64,000 nt of DNA from Streptomyces sp. V3I7 (GTDB taxonomy: Bacteria > Actinomycetota > Actinomycetes > Streptomycetales > Streptomycetaceae). Every line of letters starts with the position of its first letter. Within the stretch, counting starts at the first letter, position 1. This document shows positions 62,202-64,000 of this stretch, piece after piece. The notes beneath the pieces are model-generated. The model searched no databases. It saw only the letters and a list, made by a program, of their open reading frames with translations, and had not been told where the DNA came from. Where the stretch lies: positions 4,691,001-4,755,000 of the forward strand of contig NZ_JAUSZK010000001.1 in NCBI RefSeq assembly GCF_030817495.1, given 5' to 3'. A program made the translations under genes and the position numbers.

Positions 62202-63716
62202 GTGACCATCACGACCGACCTGGTGTCGTACGAGGACGCGCTGTCCTCGTACGACCCCGTCATGGGCCTCGAGGTCCATGTCGAACTCGGCACCAAGACC
62301 AAGATGTTCTGCGGCTGCTCGACCGCCCTCGGCGCCGACGCCAACACGCAGACCTGCCCCACCTGCCTCGGCATGCCCGGCGCGCTCCCGGTCGTCAACG
62401 CGATCGGCGTCGAGTCGGCGATCAAGATCGGTCTCGCGCTGAACTGCGAGATCGCCGAGTGGTGCCGCTTCGCCCGGAAGAACTACTTCTATCCGGACAT
62501 GCCGAAGAACTTCCAGACCTCCCAGTACGACGAGCCGATCGCCTTCAACGGCTACCTCGACGTACAGCTGGAGGACGGCGAGACCTTCCGCGTGGAGATC
62601 GAGCGCGCCCACATGGAGGAGGACACGGGCAAGTCGACGCACGTCGGCGGCGCCACGGGCCGCATCCACGGCGCGACCCACTCCCTGTTGGACTACAACC
62701 GCGCGGGCATCCCGCTCATCGAGATCGTCACCAAGCCGATCACCGGTGCCGGCGAGCGTGCCCCCGAGGTCGCGAAGGCGTACGTCCGTGAGCTGCGCGA
62801 ACTCATCCGGGCGCTCGGCGTGTCCGAGGCCCGCATGGAGATGGGCCAGATGCGCTGCGACGTCAACCTGTCGCTGATGCCCAAGGGCGCCGAGAAGTTC
62901 GGCACCCGCAGCGAGACCAAGAACGTGAACTCGTTGCGGTCCGTCGAGCGCGCGACCCGCTTCGAGATCATGCGGCACGCCGCCGTACTGAACGACGGCG
63001 GCAGCATCGTCCAGGAGACCCGCCACTTCCACGAGGACACGGGTTCCACGACCTCGGGCCGCGTGAAGGAGGAGGCCGAGGACTACCGGTACTTCCCGGA
63101 GCCCGACCTGGTCCCGGTGGCCCCGCCGCGCGCGTGGGTCGAGGAGATCCGCGCCGCGCTGCCCGAGCTGCCGCTGGTCCGCCGCAACCGGCTCCGCGAG
63201 GAGTGGGGCGTCTCGGGGACCGAGATGCAGGCGATCCTCAACGCCGGTGCGCTGGACCCGATCGTCGCCACGATCGAGGCCGGCGCCGACGCCGCCTCCG
63301 CCCGCAAGTGGTGGATGGGCGAACTGGCGCGCAGCGCCAACGAGTCGGGCGTCGCGCTCGACGAGCTGGCCATCACGCCCGAGCAGGTCGCCCGGGTCAC
63401 CGAGCTGGTCGTCAAGGGTGACCTGAACGACAAGCTGGCCCGTCAGGTCATCGAGGGCGTCCTCGCGGGCGAGGGCACCCCGGACGAGGTCGTCGACAAG
63501 CGCGGTCTGAAGGTCGTCTCCGACGACTCGGCGCTGGGCACGGCCGTCGACGAGGCCATCGCCGGCAACCCGGGCATCGCCGACAAGATCCGCGGTGGCA
63601 AGGTGGCCGCGGCCGGCGCCCTGGTCGGCGCGGTCATGAAGGCCACCCGCGGCCAGGCCGACGCGGCCCGCGTCAAGGAGCTGATCCTGGAGAAGCTGGG
63701 CGTCAGCGAGGGCTGA
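62202..63716 (+). CDS. gatB: Asp-tRNA(Asn)/Glu-tRNA(Gln) amidotransferase subunit B
   Basis: 504 residues. GatB landmarks are [20 protein letters not shown] with the zinc pair [38 protein letters not shown], and a C-terminal YqeY-like tail domain. It phosphorylates mischarged Glu-tRNA(Gln) and accepts ammonia from GatA. GTG 62202 is the start. Ends with a strong terminator. Confidence 0.97.
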   Translation: MTITTDLVSYEDALSSYDPVMGLEVHVELGTKTKMFCGCSTALGADANTQTCPTCLGMPGALPVVNAIGVESAIKIGLALNCEIAEWCRFARKNYFYPDMPKNFQTSQYDEPIAFNGYLDVQLEDGETFRVEIERAHMEEDTGKSTHVGGATGRIHGATHSLLDYNRAGIPLIEIVTKPITGAGERAPEVAKAYVRELRELIRALGVSEARMEMGQMRCDVNLSLMPKGAEKFGTRSETKNVNSLRSVERATRFEIMRHAAVLNDGGSIVQETRHFHEDTGSTTSGRVKEEAEDYRYFPEPDLVPVAPPRAWVEEIRAALPELPLVRRNRLREEWGVSGTEMQAILNAGALDPIVATIEAGADAASARKWWMGELARSANESGVALDELAITPEQVARVTELVVKGDLNDKLARQVIEGVLAGEGTPDEVVDKRGLKVVSDDSALGTAVDEAIAGNPGIADKIRGGKVAAAGALVGAVMKATRGQADAARVKELILEKLGVSEG

Positions 63717-63744
63717 GCCAGCGGCTCCGGCTTGGAGTGGTAGC

Positions 63745-63782
63745 CCTGGGGGGATGCATCGTCGCCGATGCATCCCCCCAGG
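63745..63782 (+). terminator. Terminator of the gat operon
   Basis: Perfect 17-bp stem, CCTGGGGGGATGCATCG at 63745-63761 with CGATGCATCCCCCCAGG at 63766-63782, and a TCGC loop. It starts 28 nt past the gatB stop. Little T-run follows. Confidence 0.92.
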
Positions 63783-63853
63783 TGTGTGCGGAACGGCCGC
63801 CGCCCGGGATCCCCGCACCGGTGCGCCGAACCCACGTACTACGCTCGCCCGCC

Positions 63854-64000
63854 ATGAGCATGAGAGGACGCGCTGACTCCGACGCACACCCCGGGACAGC
63901 CGAGGAGGCCGGTCCCGAGGAGGCCGAAGTGCCTGGTGCGGTCGAGGAGTTGGAGGGGTCTGAGGAGAGCGGGGCGAGCGAGGGGTCCGAGGAGTCCGAG
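63854..64000 (+). CDS. Acidic protein, N-terminal part only (runs off the window)
   Basis: 49 codons visible from ATG 63854, all open. The sequence is Glu/Ser/Gly-rich and acidic (AEEAGPEEAEVPGAVEELEG), with no domain yet. TACGCT 8 nt before the ATG suggests a leaderless start. This may be the hydrophilic N-terminus of a membrane or regulatory protein; identity cannot be given. Confidence 0.6.
   Translation, partial: MSMRGRADSDAHPGTAEEAGPEEAEVPGAVEELEGSEESGASEGSEESE

Overview
This 64 kb window is high-GC actinobacterial DNA, almost certainly a Streptomyces chromosome. The GC bias at third codon positions, the many GTG and TTG starts, the numerous leaderless genes and the gene content all fit: a ScARP-type ADP-ribosyltransferase, an RmdB-type c-di-GMP protein, F420-dependent and EF-hand proteins, and a GatCAB operon. 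From memory, the gene order resembles the S. coelicolor segment around SCO5447 (zinc protease) to SCO5501 (gatB). That synteny should be confirmed by alignment. It is mostly conserved core-arm DNA, with short accessory patches at about 10.1-10.8 kb, 17.5-17.75 kb, 24.3-30.6 kb and 59.8-60.0 kb. No tRNA, rRNA, CRISPR array or prophage was seen.

Layout. 0.1-2.2 kb: secreted M4 metalloprotease. 2.5-9.9 kb: four ABC exporter half-transporters on the minus strand. They form two heterodimers with complementary ATPase defects, and a PafBC/RecA-NDp-like DNA-damage promoter sits in front of the leaderless first gene. 10.1-10.8 kb: VapC-type toxin with a Phd/YefM-type antitoxin and an operator palindrome. 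10.9-13.1 kb: glycogen debranching enzyme. 13.2-15.9 kb: tandem lipoprotein L,D-transpeptidases. 15.9-17.5 kb: enoyl-CoA hydratase and an anti-sigma-like ATPase, followed by a CTAG-flanked MITE-like element. 17.8-20.6 kb: Tat lipoprotein deacetylase-like protein, beta-propeller lipoprotein and ScARP-like toxin. 20.5-24.9 kb: GNAT, EF-hand, F420/NADP reductase, GH25 lysozyme, MscS channel and a frameshifted cupin. 24.9-29.0 kb: three-oxidoreductase operon with a divergent HTH regulator. 29.1-30.6 kb: AbiE type IV toxin-antitoxin pair with a probable C-terminal frameshift in the toxin.

30.7-35.4 kb: gcvT-gcvH-glyA-sdaA glycine/serine operon behind a tandem glycine riboswitch, without gcvP. 35.6-38.2 kb: P-loop ATPase and two SseB-like proteins. 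38.5-45.2 kb: complete oligopeptide ABC importer (C-A-B-D-F), whose last ATPase carries an acidic Ala-Glu tail encoded by a perfect hexanucleotide microsatellite. 45.3-48.3 kb: TRIC/UPF0126 membrane protein, thioesterase, TetR regulator with a long operator, and two small membrane proteins. 48.4-51.5 kb: cysteine desulfurase and MnmA (tRNA thiolation), with an opposing cell-wall amidase between them. 51.5-55.0 kb: catalytically degenerate alpha/beta hydrolase, DUF427, LOG, SDR and a MetE-like methionine synthase. 55.1-59.8 kb: ligA and an rmdB-like gene. 60.1-63.7 kb: gatC-gatA-small protein-gatB, closed by a strong terminator. An acidic protein starts at 63,854 and runs off the edge.

The points most worth following up are the damage-type promoter motifs before the exporter cluster and inside the gene before ligA; the complementary NBD pairs and the duplication that inserted a coupled 73-codon ORF between two of them; the MITE-like element whose flanking CTAG supplies a stop codon; the start-codon hairpin of the TRIC gene; and the small protein embedded in the gat operon.
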